Shown here piece after piece: positions 35,829 through 44,548 of a stretch of DNA of 64,000 bases. The stretch covers positions 24,624-88,623 of the forward strand of contig NZ_BMNG01000027.1 in the NCBI RefSeq assembly GCF_014646335.1. Direction: 5' to 3'. Below the pieces are notes generated by a model. That model was given only the letters and a program-made list of their open reading frames with translations. It ran no database searches and was not told the origin of the DNA. The stretch comes from Streptomyces lasiicapitis (GTDB lineage: Bacteria; Actinomycetota; Actinomycetes; Streptomycetales; Streptomycetaceae). Both the position numbers and the translations under genes were made by a program. Numbering within the stretch: position 1 is the stretch's first letter; each line of letters starts with the position of its first letter.

Positions 35829-36857
35829 TCAGCTCAACATCTGGGTGAGTTCGCTGCGGGCCGATGTGTGGACGAGCCGACCGCGTGCCCCGTTCACGAT
35901 CGGCATGTACGGCGGTACGTGTCCGCATTCCACATCGGCGATGATCGGCACGTTCAACGAGCCGAGCGCGTCCAGCACAGCCTCATGCTGGGACAGTGAA
36001 GAGGCGCCCGGAGCCGAGGTGCGTCCGACGAGCACCGCATTTGCCTCGTCGAAGAAGCCGGCCAGCCGCAAACCATACAGGTTCCTGCAGATGGTGAAGG
36101 CATCGTCGCCAGCTGCCTCCACATACACCAGCAGCCCGTCCGCGGCCTCGGCCCGCGCGAAGGCAGACGTATCGAGGTAGCCCGTCCCCGTCAGATTGCA
36201 CAGCGTCTCGATGCACCCCCCGATCAGCCGCCCCTCGACCTCCACGTCACCGTTTCCGTCCAACCTGGTCCATTGACCAGGGGTATCGAGTCAGTGATCG
36301 CGTACCTCGGGCACAGCGGCGTAGTCGTCCCAGCCCGTGGACCTGTGGTGGCTGGACGAGCTCTGCGTGAACCGGTGCCCCTGCGGTGCCTCGACGATGT
36401 CGAGCCACGACAGCAGCCGCTCAAGAACCCGGTAGGGCGTGTCCATGAGGTTGGTGCCGTGGAGGGTCGCCGCCCCGGTGAGGAGGGTGAGCGGGGTGAT
36501 GATGGTCGACAGGTCGGAGAACCCGACGAGCCAGGTCGGCTCGGCGGCGCGCAGTCGTTCCCAGTCGAACAGCGGCAGCAGGTCGATCGCCGTCTCCCCG
36601 CCCCACGGAGGCACCACTGCCCTGATGCCGGGATCCGTCAGCATCGCCACCAACTCGTCGGCGCGCTCGACTGCAGGAGCACTGACGTGTCCCGAGCCGT
36701 CCATGCACTGGCCAAGAACCACCTCAAATCCCCGCGCCTCCACATCACGGATGGCCACGTGGAGCCGCTCAAGGTGCTTCTCGCCGACTCCGCTCGAGGG
36801 AGAGGTGATGCCGACGCGGTCACCGGGACGCAAGGGGCGCGGGTATCGAACTGCCAT
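35829..36857 (-). pseudogene. LD-carboxypeptidase (peptidase S66 / MccF-like) with in-frame stop
   Basis: The frame is continuous from ATG 36857 to 35829 except for one TGA at 36291-36293, at about two-thirds of the length. The N-terminal part has PGDRVGITSPSSGVG and the nucleophile motif WLVGFSDLST. After the stop the family sequence resumes in the same frame (GQWTRLDGNGDVEVEGRLIGG, here split for length, then SGLNVP-like and VECGHVPPYMP). Total length ~341 codons is normal for S66 enzymes, which trim cell-wall tetrapeptides or detoxify microcin C-type compounds. The catalytic Ser is separated from the C-terminal Glu/His, so the truncated product should be inactive without readthrough. Confidence 0.85.
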
Positions 36858-37310
36858 GCGCCGGATTCTGGCACGGTGCGCCACCAATCGGACTACGAGT
36901 TTGGCTCGCCTCCCCGCTTAACGATCTCACTCCGGAAGAGCCACACCCAAGCGGGTTGGGCCCCTTCTGAGACTTGCATGGTGGGAAGATCCGGGCCCAT
37001 GACGGGCCCTCAGCGGCCCTCCCCGGCCGACCGGTCGGACGCGGACGACGTCGAACAGCACGCCTGGTGCGTGGCGAAGTGACTGCGTGGAAGAGCGCGG
37101 GCACGGGAGCTCGAACCGCTCGTGTACGAGCTTGCCGACCAAGCGCATCCAGAGCACACCCAGGAGGCACCTGGATGCTGCTGCTGTGGCGAAGTGCTTA
37201 AGGAGATCCGGGCTCGATACCCGGCACCGTGACGCGCGGAGGACGCAGTCCCTGAGCATGTCCGTCCAGGCCCACGGCTGTCCGCGCCGAGGGAACTGCA
37301 ACCACACACG
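36858..37310. other. Intergenic, no gene seen
   Basis: About 450 bases with no convincing coding frame. A CCGGG-CTCGATA-CCCGG stem-loop at about 37207-37223 resembles a tRNA T-arm, but no tRNA surrounds it. The region leads into the tRNA-Ser fragment and may be flanking DNA of an integration site. Confidence 0.5.
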
Positions 37311-37346
37311 TCGAAGGGCCCCACCGCAAGCGGTGGGGCCCTTCGA
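37311..37346 (-). terminator. Strong hairpin downstream of the tRNA-Ser fragment
   Basis: A perfect 16-bp stem (tcgaagggccccaccg and its complement) with loop CAAG lies 20 bp beyond the tRNA 3' end on the minus strand. Hairpins of this kind follow many Streptomyces tRNA genes. It suggests that this side is original chromosomal tRNA flank. Confidence 0.75.
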
Positions 37347-37366
37347 CATCGTGCCCGGTGAGGCAC

Positions 37367-37423
37367 TGGCGGAGGATACGAGATTCGAACTCGTGAGGGG
37401 TTGCCCCCAACACGCTTTCCAAA
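37367..37423 (-). tRNA. 3' fragment of tRNA-Ser(GGA), probable attachment site
   Basis: Reading the minus strand, sequence identical in style to the 3' part of tRNA-Ser begins in the anticodon loop (TTGGAAAGCGTG). It runs through the long variable arm (TTGGGGGCAACCCC), the T-arm (ACGAG-TTCGAAT-CTCGT) and the acceptor end (ATCCTCCGCC). The 5' half is absent: upstream sequence does not form the anticodon stem or D-arm. This is what remains at one end of an element that integrated into the tRNA gene. It is not a functional tRNA. Confidence 0.75.
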
Positions 37424-37559
37424 TGTTCGTCCGGCGGTTCGGTGATGCTCGGGGGCGTTCTGACCTGTGGTGGAGCGGGACGCTGGGTGCGTGGCGGACT
37501 GCGTTGGACGGCGATGAATGCAACCAGAACTGCAACCATGGGGCAGCAGGTTCCTGCTG

Positions 37560-37828
37560 GTCAGATCCATCTGACGATCAAGACCGTGAGCAGGCCCAAG
37601 GACGCGAAGGGCTTCGTGATCCTGCCGAGACGTTGGGTGGTTGAGAGGTCGCTGGCGTGGCTGTTGCACGCGCGTCGGAACGTCCGCGACTGCGAGACCC
37701 GACCCGAGCACTCCGAGGCGATGCTCAGCTTCGCCGCGATCACGCTCATGACGCACCGCCTCACCCGACGCCCCGTCCACCCGAGCGCGGCCAAGCCTCG
37801 CGTCACAGAGGCCGTCGCAACGGCCTGA
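37560..37828 (+). pseudogene. C-terminal fragment of an IS5-type transposase
   Basis: The frame carries the terminal region of IS5-family transposases: IKTVSRPKDAKGFVILPRRW, VVERSLAWLLHARR, then CETRPEHSEAMLSFAAITLM. VVER supplies the last catalytic Glu. The N-terminal two-thirds and any start are missing. It abuts the tRNA-Ser fragment, consistent with secondary insertions at the integration site. Confidence 0.8.
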
Positions 37829-37929
37829 GAATCACAAAGACCCGCTCGCGAACTTCCGAGATGGGTTCTGCAGATATCCGAGGGCTCTTCAGGCCCGGCC
37901 GGATGCCTCGGTCACGCCGAGGCGGAAGC

Positions 37930-38811
37930 TCAGCTCACGCCGTTCAGCGACGGCCACCAGTCAGCGACGGGTCGGTCCTCCGTTACGAGGATGTCGGTGT
38001 GGGCGGCGTCATGTGTGATGGAGATCTTCCTGTACAGCAGGCGGCCGTCGGTGTCGCGGTGGAAGACGTAGTACTCGCTCTTGCCGTCGATGCCCTGCCG
38101 ACCGGGCACCGGCACGATGGTGACCAGGTAGTCGATGCCGTTCAGCGCCTTCCACCAGCCGTCGATGGGGCGGTCCTCGGTCACGAGCACATCGGCGTGG
38201 GCGGCGTCATGCCCGACCGAGATCTTTCGGTACAACAGCTGAGCCTCAGAGGTGTAGTGGAAGACCCAGCTCTCGCTCTTGCCGTCGAAGCCCTGCCGAC
38301 CGGGCACCGACAGGATCTCGGCTAGGTGGCCGATGGCTTTCAGCGACGGCCACCAGTCCACGACGGGGCGGTCCTTGACCACGATGCGATCGCCATGTGC
38401 CGGGTCATGCTCGATTGAGATGGTCCGGTACATCAGCCGGCCCTGAGCGTCGCGGTGGAACAGGTAGCTCTCGCTCTTGCCGTCGATGTTCTGTCGGCCG
38501 GGCACCGGTGTGATCGTGACCGGCTGGACAACGGACTCGAATGCCGCCCACCTGATCGCGACAGGGGTGTCCGCCCTCAGGAGGGTGTCCGTGTGCTTCG
38601 CGTCGTGCGTGATGGCGATCTTCCGGTCCACCAGTTTCTGACTCTCGGGGTCGAGGCGGATCACCCAGCCCTCGCTCTTGCCATCGACACCCTCCTGATC
38701 GGGCGACATGATGATGTGAAGCCTGTTGGTAGGTTCCCCGTGCCGCAGCTGTCGACTCATTGCCTCCCGACGGGCCTTCGCCTGCGCGGGCGTGTCCCTC
38801 GACACCGCCAT
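37930..38811 (-). CDS. Protein of four tandem 66-aa repeats (293 aa)
   Basis: ATG at 38811 has GGAGG six bases upstream. After a basic N-terminus, four units of about 66 residues follow. Each has the core (V/I/F)DGKSE-x-x-V/L-F/I-H/R-x-D, then L-x-x-R-x-I-x-I-x-HD-x-x-H-x-D, then RPV-x-x-WW-x-x-L, and P-V-P-G-R-Q at the joint. The last unit is shorter. No signal peptide or membrane segment. I do not recognise the repeat; the beta-rich Trp-containing pattern would suit a four-bladed propeller or carbohydrate-binding array. It lies among mobile debris and may be cargo of the integrated element. Confidence 0.75.
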   Translation of the reverse strand: MAVSRDTPAQAKARREAMSRQLRHGEPTNRLHIIMSPDQEGVDGKSEGWVIRLDPESQKLVDRKIAITHDAKHTDTLLRADTPVAIRWAAFESVVQPVTITPVPGRQNIDGKSESYLFHRDAQGRLMYRTISIEHDPAHGDRIVVKDRPVVDWWPSLKAIGHLAEILSVPGRQGFDGKSESWVFHYTSEAQLLYRKISVGHDAAHADVLVTEDRPIDGWWKALNGIDYLVTIVPVPGRQGIDGKSEYYVFHRDTDGRLLYRKISITHDAAHTDILVTEDRPVADWWPSLNGVS

Positions 38812-39079
38812 GCGTGTCCTCCTCCAGCTCACGGCAACCCCGAAACGGGTGCTCAGGCCGTAAGGTCCCCACGGTTCAGGTCATGGACACTGGCGCGTAT
38901 CCGTTGTCACCTGACCGGGTACGCCAACCCCTCATTCGCTTACGGAATCGCTGTCTCCGGGGTCCGACTGGCCAACCATCGTCGAGCAGAGTGGCCGCCT
39001 GTGGTTGGGCATGTGGCTCCCGCCCTGCGGTTCCGTCGGGAGGGCTGGCCACGTATTGCTGGACGTCAAGTGGCCTGAC

Positions 39080-39250
39080 CGTCGCGCCTCGCCCGCACGG
39101 CAGAGCAGATAGCTGCACAGCGGCGCCGAACACGTTCTGGGCCCGGCGGAACCTCCGCAGGAACGCCTCATCCGCAGGGGTGAGGGCGAAGTACCGGACC
39201 AACTCGTCCTTGCCGAAGGTCGGGAACGGCCGCAGGTTTGCAGCTGCTGT
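39080..39250 (-). pseudogene. N-terminal scrap of a Tn3-type transposase (DUF4158)
   Basis: Minus-strand sequence LRPFPTFGKDELVRYFALTP followed by ADEAFLRRFRRAQNVFGAAV matches the N-terminal DUF4158 region of Tn3-family transposases. Downstream the frame degenerates. About 55 residues of the expected ~1000 remain. It shows that a Tn3 element once occupied this site. The 38812-39079 stretch between this and the repeat-protein gene holds nothing recognisable. Confidence 0.7.
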
Positions 39251-39624
39251 CTGGGCTAGGACTCCGGGCCGACGAGTGGTTCAAGGACAGGTTCTGAGCT
39301 TGTTCTTTATGGTCCGAGTCGGTTTCGTTCGGTGATGCTCTCGGGTCGTTTCACGGTCTTGCCGACGTCGTAGCGGGTGGCGGGCCGTCGGTTCTTCGAG
39401 CCACGTGGCCTTCCAGGGCCTGGAGTTGAGGGTTTCGGCGCACGGGCCGGACAGTGCAGGTGAGGGCGGAGGTTCCGAAACCCCCGGCGGACTCGGGCCG
39501 GGGTGAGCCGACCGGGCTCGACGGGCTTCTCCCATGGCCGCCGCAAGTCGGCGGCGGCCTCGCGCAGAAAGTGGATGTGGGTGTGCGCGGCGATGACCAG
39601 CCAGACGCCTCACGTCGCTAGAAG

Positions 39625-40872
39625 TCAAGCCGCAGCGGCGAGTGGTGTGGGGAAGGCCGTCTGCTCGTCGAACAGCTGATGGTGCTGGATGCAGTGGTAG
39701 AGCTGGCCGAGGAGGCGGTTGAAGAGGTTGCGGAGGGCGGCTGCGTGCCAGTCGCCGTGTGCGTCGCGGCGTCGGCGGTAGTGCGCTTTGGCGCCCGGGG
39801 AGCCGTTGGGGGCGGCGAAGGCCCACAGGTAGCCGGCGTGGTTGAGCCGGTCGTTCTTGATCCGCCGTCGGGTGATGCTGGACTTCTTGCCGGAGGCCCG
39901 GGTGATGGGCGAGGAGCCCGCGTACGCCTTCAGGCCGCGGGCGTCGGCGAAGCGGGAGTGGTCGTCTCCGAGCTCGGCCAGCACCCGGGCGCCGAGCTGG
40001 ACGCCGAGACCCGGGAAGCTCAAGATCACGTCAGCGTCCGGGTGCTGAGGGAAAGCCTCTTCCACCGCCTTGGCGAGATCGTCGGCCGCGGTGCAGGCGG
40101 CTTCCAGCTGGACGAGCAGGGCGAGCATCTGCTGGCCGAGCGCGCCCTCGACGAGCGGCGGCTGGTGGGCGTACTCGGCGCGGAAGACCTCGCGGATCCT
40201 CCCGGCCTCGGTCTCGATGCCGCGCTTGCGGCCTGCCCGTTTGAGGGCTGCGCTGATCTGCGTGCGGCTCAGCCGGGCAGCCCGGGCCGGGGTCGGGGCC
40301 GTGCGGAGGAGCTCGCGGGCCTCGGGGCGGCACAGGCCATTGGTCCAGGTGGCGACGGCGTCCAAGGCGGCGGGGTAGTACTCGCGCAGGAGTGAACGCA
40401 GCTGGTTGGCGCCCTGCTGGCGGTTCCAGGTGGCGTCCTGTTGGGCGCGGGCGAGGACGGCGATGGCGCGGGCCAGGTCGCTGTCGCCTGGCAGGGGTCG
40501 ATGGGCGTGCATGTCGGTGCGGAGGATGTTCGCCAGCACGAGGGCGTCGCCGGGGTCGGACTTCTTGCGCGAGACGCTGTGCCGGTCGCGGTAGCGGGCG
40601 GCGGCCATCGGGTTGATCGCGAACACCTTTCGCTTGCCCTGCCTCAGCACTGCGACCAGCAGGCCCCGGGAGGTCTCGATCGCCACCGGGATCGGGTGTT
40701 CTGCGGTGTCGCCGTACTCGGCGAGCAGGTCGAGCAGGATCTTGTATCCGGCCGCGTCGTCGGTGATGTGCCGTTTGGCCAGTAACTGGCCTGTGTCGTC
40801 GACCAGGGCGACGTCGTGCGTCCTTTCCGCCCAGTCGATGCCGCAGTAGATCACGGTGTCTTCTCTTTCCAT
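39625..40872 (-). CDS. IS110-family transposase (DEDD recombinase)
   Basis: ATG at 40872 is used; GTG at 40854 with GGAAAGAG before it is an equally good start giving VIYCGIDWAERTHDVALVDD. The ~415-residue protein has the N-terminal RuvC-like DEDD domain (GIDWAERTHD, VAIETSRGLLVAVL, VSRKKSDPGDALVLANILR). The C-terminal Transposase_20 domain has the catalytic serine region (SFPGLGVQLGARVLAELGDD, ARGLKAYAGSSPITRASGKK). Both domains are intact, so the element could still move. In this family a bridge RNA encoded in the element's non-coding end guides insertion. Confidence 0.93.
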   Translation of the reverse strand: MEREDTVIYCGIDWAERTHDVALVDDTGQLLAKRHITDDAAGYKILLDLLAEYGDTAEHPIPVAIETSRGLLVAVLRQGKRKVFAINPMAAARYRDRHSVSRKKSDPGDALVLANILRTDMHAHRPLPGDSDLARAIAVLARAQQDATWNRQQGANQLRSLLREYYPAALDAVATWTNGLCRPEARELLRTAPTPARAARLSRTQISAALKRAGRKRGIETEAGRIREVFRAEYAHQPPLVEGALGQQMLALLVQLEAACTAADDLAKAVEEAFPQHPDADVILSFPGLGVQLGARVLAELGDDHSRFADARGLKAYAGSSPITRASGKKSSITRRRIKNDRLNHAGYLWAFAAPNGSPGAKAHYRRRRDAHGDWHAAALRNLFNRLLGQLYHCIQHHQLFDEQTAFPTPLAAAA

Positions 40873-41243
40873 GGTGCGGGTGTCTGTGCTGGTCACGAGC
40901 GCATGCGGGCCACGCGGCGACCTAATTCCAGGTCTCAGCCGCAAGAGCTGGACCGACGCCTCACTAGCCGTGTTCGTGGCACCAGCGCACCGCACGGGCC
41001 TCGGTCTCTGCGGGAGCTCACGCGGCTCGGGCGCCGAACGCCGCCCCTCTTCGCTGAGGCGTTCACGCCTGGTTGAGCGAACGCATCCGTCCGGCACCCA
41101 CGCAGCCGCCACCATGAAGGCCCGCCCGCACGCTCTAACCAGAGGCTTCACCAGCCCAGCTCGAAGAAGGCGTAACGGACCTCACCACTCGAACACCCCA
41201 CTGATCCCCACCCGGGGCCACCGGAGTGCTTAGCAAGGAATTA
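40873..41243 (-). ncRNA. Candidate bridge RNA region of the IS110 element
   Basis: The 371 bases between the element's left end and the transposase start (minus strand) lack a credible gene. They occupy the place where IS110-group elements encode the bridge RNA. No structure prediction was possible here. Loops complementary to target bases around GGACCTGGCTGG would be expected if this is right. Confidence 0.35.
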
Positions 41244-42557
41244 GGTCCAGCGCTCGCTGGCCTCGGGGGTTCGCAGCTTCGGGCGGGTCCACCCGAGGGT
41301 CTGTTTCATCAGCCGGAAGGTGTGCTCCAGGTCGAAGCGCCTCAGGAACGCCTGCCAGCGCACGTCGACGTCCTCGCTGTTCAGTCCGATGGCGGACGAC
41401 CAGAGCCAGAGCGGGAGCGGGTCGCCTCCGCCAGGCAGGCGGTCGACCTGGAGGCGGATCAGGGTGCCCTCGATGACGGGAAGTTCGCCGGCGTGGTCAA
41501 TCCACGCGGAGCGGGTGGTCAGGCGGGGGTGGATGCGGTCCCAGGCCATCGCGTTGGCGGTGCCGTACCGGTCGGTGACCTGCATAGTTGCCGCGTCCGG
41601 CTCGCCCCAGGTCTCCGGCTTGGCGAAGCGGAACTCCTTGCCGTGCTTCGGCGGGCGCCCGCCCTGGGGATAAGCCAGGGCGTACTCCTTGAGCGAGGGT
41701 GTCGGCCGTCGCATCACCCGGTCCGAGCGCATGCGTCCAAGGATCTCGACGGGGAGGCCGTCGAGGAGGTGGGCCATGCGCGGGGCGTCGTAGCCGGCGT
41801 CGAGGACGATGAGGATGTCGCGGTCGCCGAAGTGCCAGCGGCCCATCTCGATGAGGTCGGTGACCATCCGGCGGAGCTGGGCGGCGGTGACCTCGGCGAC
41901 GTCGTCCTCGGGTCCGAGACGGACGGCGTCCAGGAGCTGGTACCAGGACGTCCGGCCCGATTCCAGAGCGGCGACGAACGAGTACGGCCAGCCAGGAATG
42001 AACTGGTCTGAGGACCGTCCGCTGCGGCCGTAGACATGGCAGAACAGGCGGTCCGCGCTGGTCGGCGCGTCGGGACGGAGCCAGTTGCTGACGTCGACCG
42101 CAAGGACCAGGCGCCCGTCGGCGGCCTGCGGCATCGGCAGACCGGCCAGCACCTGCCGCAGTCGGGGCACGTCCACGTTCCCGCTGTTCAACGCCTCGTA
42201 CATCGCGCCGTGCCCACGCCGGTGCTCGGCCACCAGCGTCAGGTCCACCGGCGACGTCACCGGACCGTCCGCGCACAGCAACGCGTCCACGAGCTCGAAC
42301 AACTCGTCCCCACGCGTGGTGAGGCAGTCGAATAGGTCCTCCCGGAAGCGTGACGCTTGCGCGAACGCTTCCCTGGGACCGGCGTCAGGCAGCAGACTCA
42401 CCTTCACGGCCTTCGTCTTGATCGGTGCACCTTGGTCGGAGCACATGATCAGACGAAGGCCGCCTCAGCGTCCGGCGAACGCCCAGGTGAGCGGCCTAGT
42501 TCGAGGCCCAATTCGACCTCGGACCATAAAGAACAAGCTGAGACTGTCTGCGGTCCA

Positions 42558-42602
42558 TGGGCGCTGCGGGACTCGAGCCCACAACCAGTTGATCAAAAGT
42601 CC
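42558..42602 (-). tRNA. tRNA-Lys-like 3' fragment
   Basis: Minus-strand sequence GACTTTTGATCAACTGGTTG, followed by TGGGCTCGAGTCCCGCA and GCGCCCA, resembles the anticodon-to-acceptor part of tRNA-Lys(TTT). The T-arm can pair, and GACTTTT-ATCAA is the usual Lys anticodon region. The D-arm half is missing. It lies 15 bp beyond the IS right end and may be another attachment relic or a tRNA-mimicking phage fragment. Confidence 0.45.
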
Positions 42603-43231
42603 TGGAGAGGGCCGTCCGGGTGGGTACGGACGGTCTGCTCCTGTCCGGAAGTAGCTGGTCAGAGCAAGTGCTGGCTACCGGGTGATCCGGGCTCGGGTGG
42701 GCTGTGGTGGGACGTCCGCTCACGCATCGCTCACGCATCGACCATGGCTGACGAGCCGAATTCCTCCGCTCACTGCGCTATTTCCGTGGGCTTCTTGGCG
42801 TTGACGGACCAGCTATCTGGGACTCTCTGGATCAGTGAACGGCCGGAGGAGTTCGTTGAGGGCCAGGGCTCGCTCCTTGAGCGGAGTGCAGGTTATCGAA
42901 GGCTTCTTCGTCGTCCGGATAGTTGGCGTACAGGGCGGCGAGTGCAGCTTCGAGGGCTTCCTCGCGTTCTGGGCATGACCAGCCGGTGCCCTCGGCGATG
43001 GATTCGCCGACGTCGTGCCAGAGACCGGCATTCGGGCTGGACGGCAGAGGCTCCGCCGCACACCGGGCACGGGCATCCGCGAAGCAGCCCGGCTGGGCGT
43101 GCGGGCCTGTTAAGGGCGCCTGGGGCCGGGCCCCGATAGGGTGTAAAGAACGCGTCAAGATGAGCGGGGTGTGCCGGGAAGTCTGGTCGGCAGCAGGGAC
43201 ATCTGTGTCCCCGACCGCCCGGAGGCTTGTC
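42603..43231. other. Intergenic with one gene fragment
   Basis: On the minus strand around 42880-43060 a short stretch looks like protein (DVGESIAEGTGWSCPEREEA, LAALYANYPDDEEAFDNLHS) but has no start or clean end. No other feature is recognised before the nhaA leader. Confidence 0.4.
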
Positions 43232-44548
43232 GTGTGTGCCGCCCCCCGTGACCGTTCCGTCTTCCTGGGCCTGCTGCCCTGGCCCGAACGCAGCGCGGTC
43301 TCCCGGGCCCTGCGCACCGAAACCGTCGGAGGGCTGGTCCTGCTGGCCGCCGCCGTCCTGGCGCTGGTCTGGGTGAACTCCCCCTGGTCCGCCGCCTACG
43401 ACGCCGTGCGGGACTTCCACTTCGGGATGCCCGCGCTGGGGCTGGACCTGTCGGTGGGGCACTGGACCTCCGACGGTCTGCTCACCGTCTTCTTCCTGGT
43501 CGCCGGGATCGAGCTGAAACGCGAACTGGTGGTCGGCGAGCTGCGCACCCCGGCTGCCGCCGCGCTGCCGGTGGTCGCCGCGATGTGCGGGATGGCGGTA
43601 CCTGCCGCGCTCTACGCGGCCACCGCCGCGGCCGGCGGCGGTTCCCTGAAAGGGTGGGCGGTGCCGATGGCCACCGACATCGCCTTCGCCCTGGCCGTCC
43701 TGGCAGTCCTGAGCACCCACCTCCCCTCGGCCCTGCGGGCCTTCCTGCTGACCCTGGCCGTCGTCGACGACCTCGGCGCGATCCTGGTCACCGCGGTCTT
43801 CTTCACCGCCGACCTGAACCTCCTCGCCCTCGGCGGGGCGGTTGCCGGGCTCGTCGTGTTCTACCTGCTCCAGCGGTTGAGGGTGCGCGGCTGGTGGTGG
43901 TACGTGCCGCTGGGCACCGTGATCTGGGCGCTGATGTACAACGGCGGCGTCCACGCCACCGTCGCCGGCGTCGCGATGGGCCTGATCCTTCGCACCACCC
44001 GCGACCCCGCCACCGCAAGCCGGACCGCCGAGACCGCCTCACCCGGCGAGCGCGCCGAAAACCTGATGCGGCCCGTATCCGCCGGAATCGCCGTCCCACT
44101 GTTCGCCCTGTTCTCCGCCGGAGTCAGCATCTCCCTGCCCATACTCGGCGAGGTCTTCACTCGGCCCGAACCGCTCGGCGTGGCGCTCGGCCTGGTCCTG
44201 GGCAAAACGATCGGCATCTTCGCCGGGACGTATCTGGCCGCGCGGTTCACCCGCGCCCAGCTCAACCCGAACCTGGCCTGGGCCGACGTCTTCGCCCTCG
44301 CCGTCCTGGCCGGCATCGGGTTCACCGTCTCCCTCCTGATCGGGGAACTGGCCTTCCCCGCACCTGCCGACGCCGAGCACGTCAAGGCCGCGGTGCTGGC
44401 CGGCTCTCTGACTGCCGCTGCCCTGGCCGCAGTGCTCCTGAAACGGCGTGACCGGATCTACCGCAGACTGTATGAGGCCGAAAACCTCGACCAGGACGGC
44501 GACGGCATCCCCGACATCTACCAGCGCACCCCCGGCAGCGCGGCATGA
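43232..44548 (+). CDS. nhaA: Na+/H+ antiporter NhaA
   Basis: GTG at 43232 has GGAGG six bases before it; the frame is open much further upstream, but that part is non-coding in style. The 438-residue protein shows ~11 membrane helices and NhaA landmarks: the motif GIELKREL, helix IV KGWAVPMATDIAFALAVLAV, the paired aspartates in AVVDDLGAILVTAVFF, and ADVFALAVLAGIGFTVSLLI near the end. A ~30-residue hydrophilic tail (DQDGDGIPDIYQRTPG) is Ca-binding-like (DxDxDG) and unusual. It exchanges protons for sodium across the cytoplasmic membrane. The next gene overlaps by 4 bp. Confidence 0.95.
   Translation: MCAAPRDRSVFLGLLPWPERSAVSRALRTETVGGLVLLAAAVLALVWVNSPWSAAYDAVRDFHFGMPALGLDLSVGHWTSDGLLTVFFLVAGIELKRELVVGELRTPAAAALPVVAAMCGMAVPAALYAATAAAGGGSLKGWAVPMATDIAFALAVLAVLSTHLPSALRAFLLTLAVVDDLGAILVTAVFFTADLNLLALGGAVAGLVVFYLLQRLRVRGWWWYVPLGTVIWALMYNGGVHATVAGVAMGLILRTTRDPATASRTAETASPGERAENLMRPVSAGIAVPLFALFSAGVSISLPILGEVFTRPEPLGVALGLVLGKTIGIFAGTYLAARFTRAQLNPNLAWADVFALAVLAGIGFTVSLLIGELAFPAPADAEHVKAAVLAGSLTAAALAAVLLKRRDRIYRRLYEAENLDQDGDGIPDIYQRTPGSAA

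Larger units (their letters stand above)
39604..41243 (-). mobile_element. IS110-family element inserted in another IS
   Basis: Comparison with the reading frame of the interrupted transposase fixes the insert at exactly 39604-41243 (1640 bp). On the minus strand the joints are GGAC-CT-AATTCC and GGCGT-CT-GGCTGG, while the restored target is GGAC-CT-GGCTGG. A CT dinucleotide is therefore shared at both ends, as described for IS110-type recombination. No inverted repeats or longer target duplication are visible, which is normal for IS110. Confidence 0.85.
39307..42446 (-). pseudogene. Transposase (NF041680-type) split by IS110 insertion
   Basis: The N-terminal 400 residues lie at 41244-42446 (AFAQASRFREDLFDCLTTRG, LVLAVDVSNWLRPDAPTSAD with a catalytic Asp, LIVLDAGYDAPRMAHLLDGL, FDLEHTFRLMKQTLGWTRP with the catalytic Glu). 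The C-terminal ~98 residues lie at 39307-39603 (WLVIAAHTHIHFLREAAADL, RRPWEKPVEPGRLTPARVRR). Removing 39604-41243 restores one uninterrupted frame across SERWT-WLVIAAH. The family assignment to the Streptomyces NF041680 transposases is from memory. Confidence 0.85.
39294..42542. mobile_element. IS element with 25-bp inverted ends, itself interrupted by IS110
   Basis: The ends 39294-39318 and 42518-42542 are inverted repeats of 25 bp with a single mismatch (core GCTTGTTCTTTATGGTCCGAG, split here as GCTTGTTCTT-TATGGTCCGAG). They enclose one minus-strand transposase gene broken in two by an inserted IS110 element. Without the insert the element would be about 1.6 kb. No clear target duplication is seen at the flanks. 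Confidence 0.85.

Noticed and set aside
36291..36293. Selenocysteine at the TGA in the LD-carboxypeptidase
   Set aside because: No SECIS-like hairpin was noticed after the codon, the position is not a redox site, and the adjacent decayed DNA fits a nonsense mutation better.
37195..37231. tRNA-like T-arm CCGGG-CTCGATA-CCCGG followed by GCACC
   Set aside because: No anticodon arm or D-arm with tRNA geometry could be built around it; kept only as a remark.
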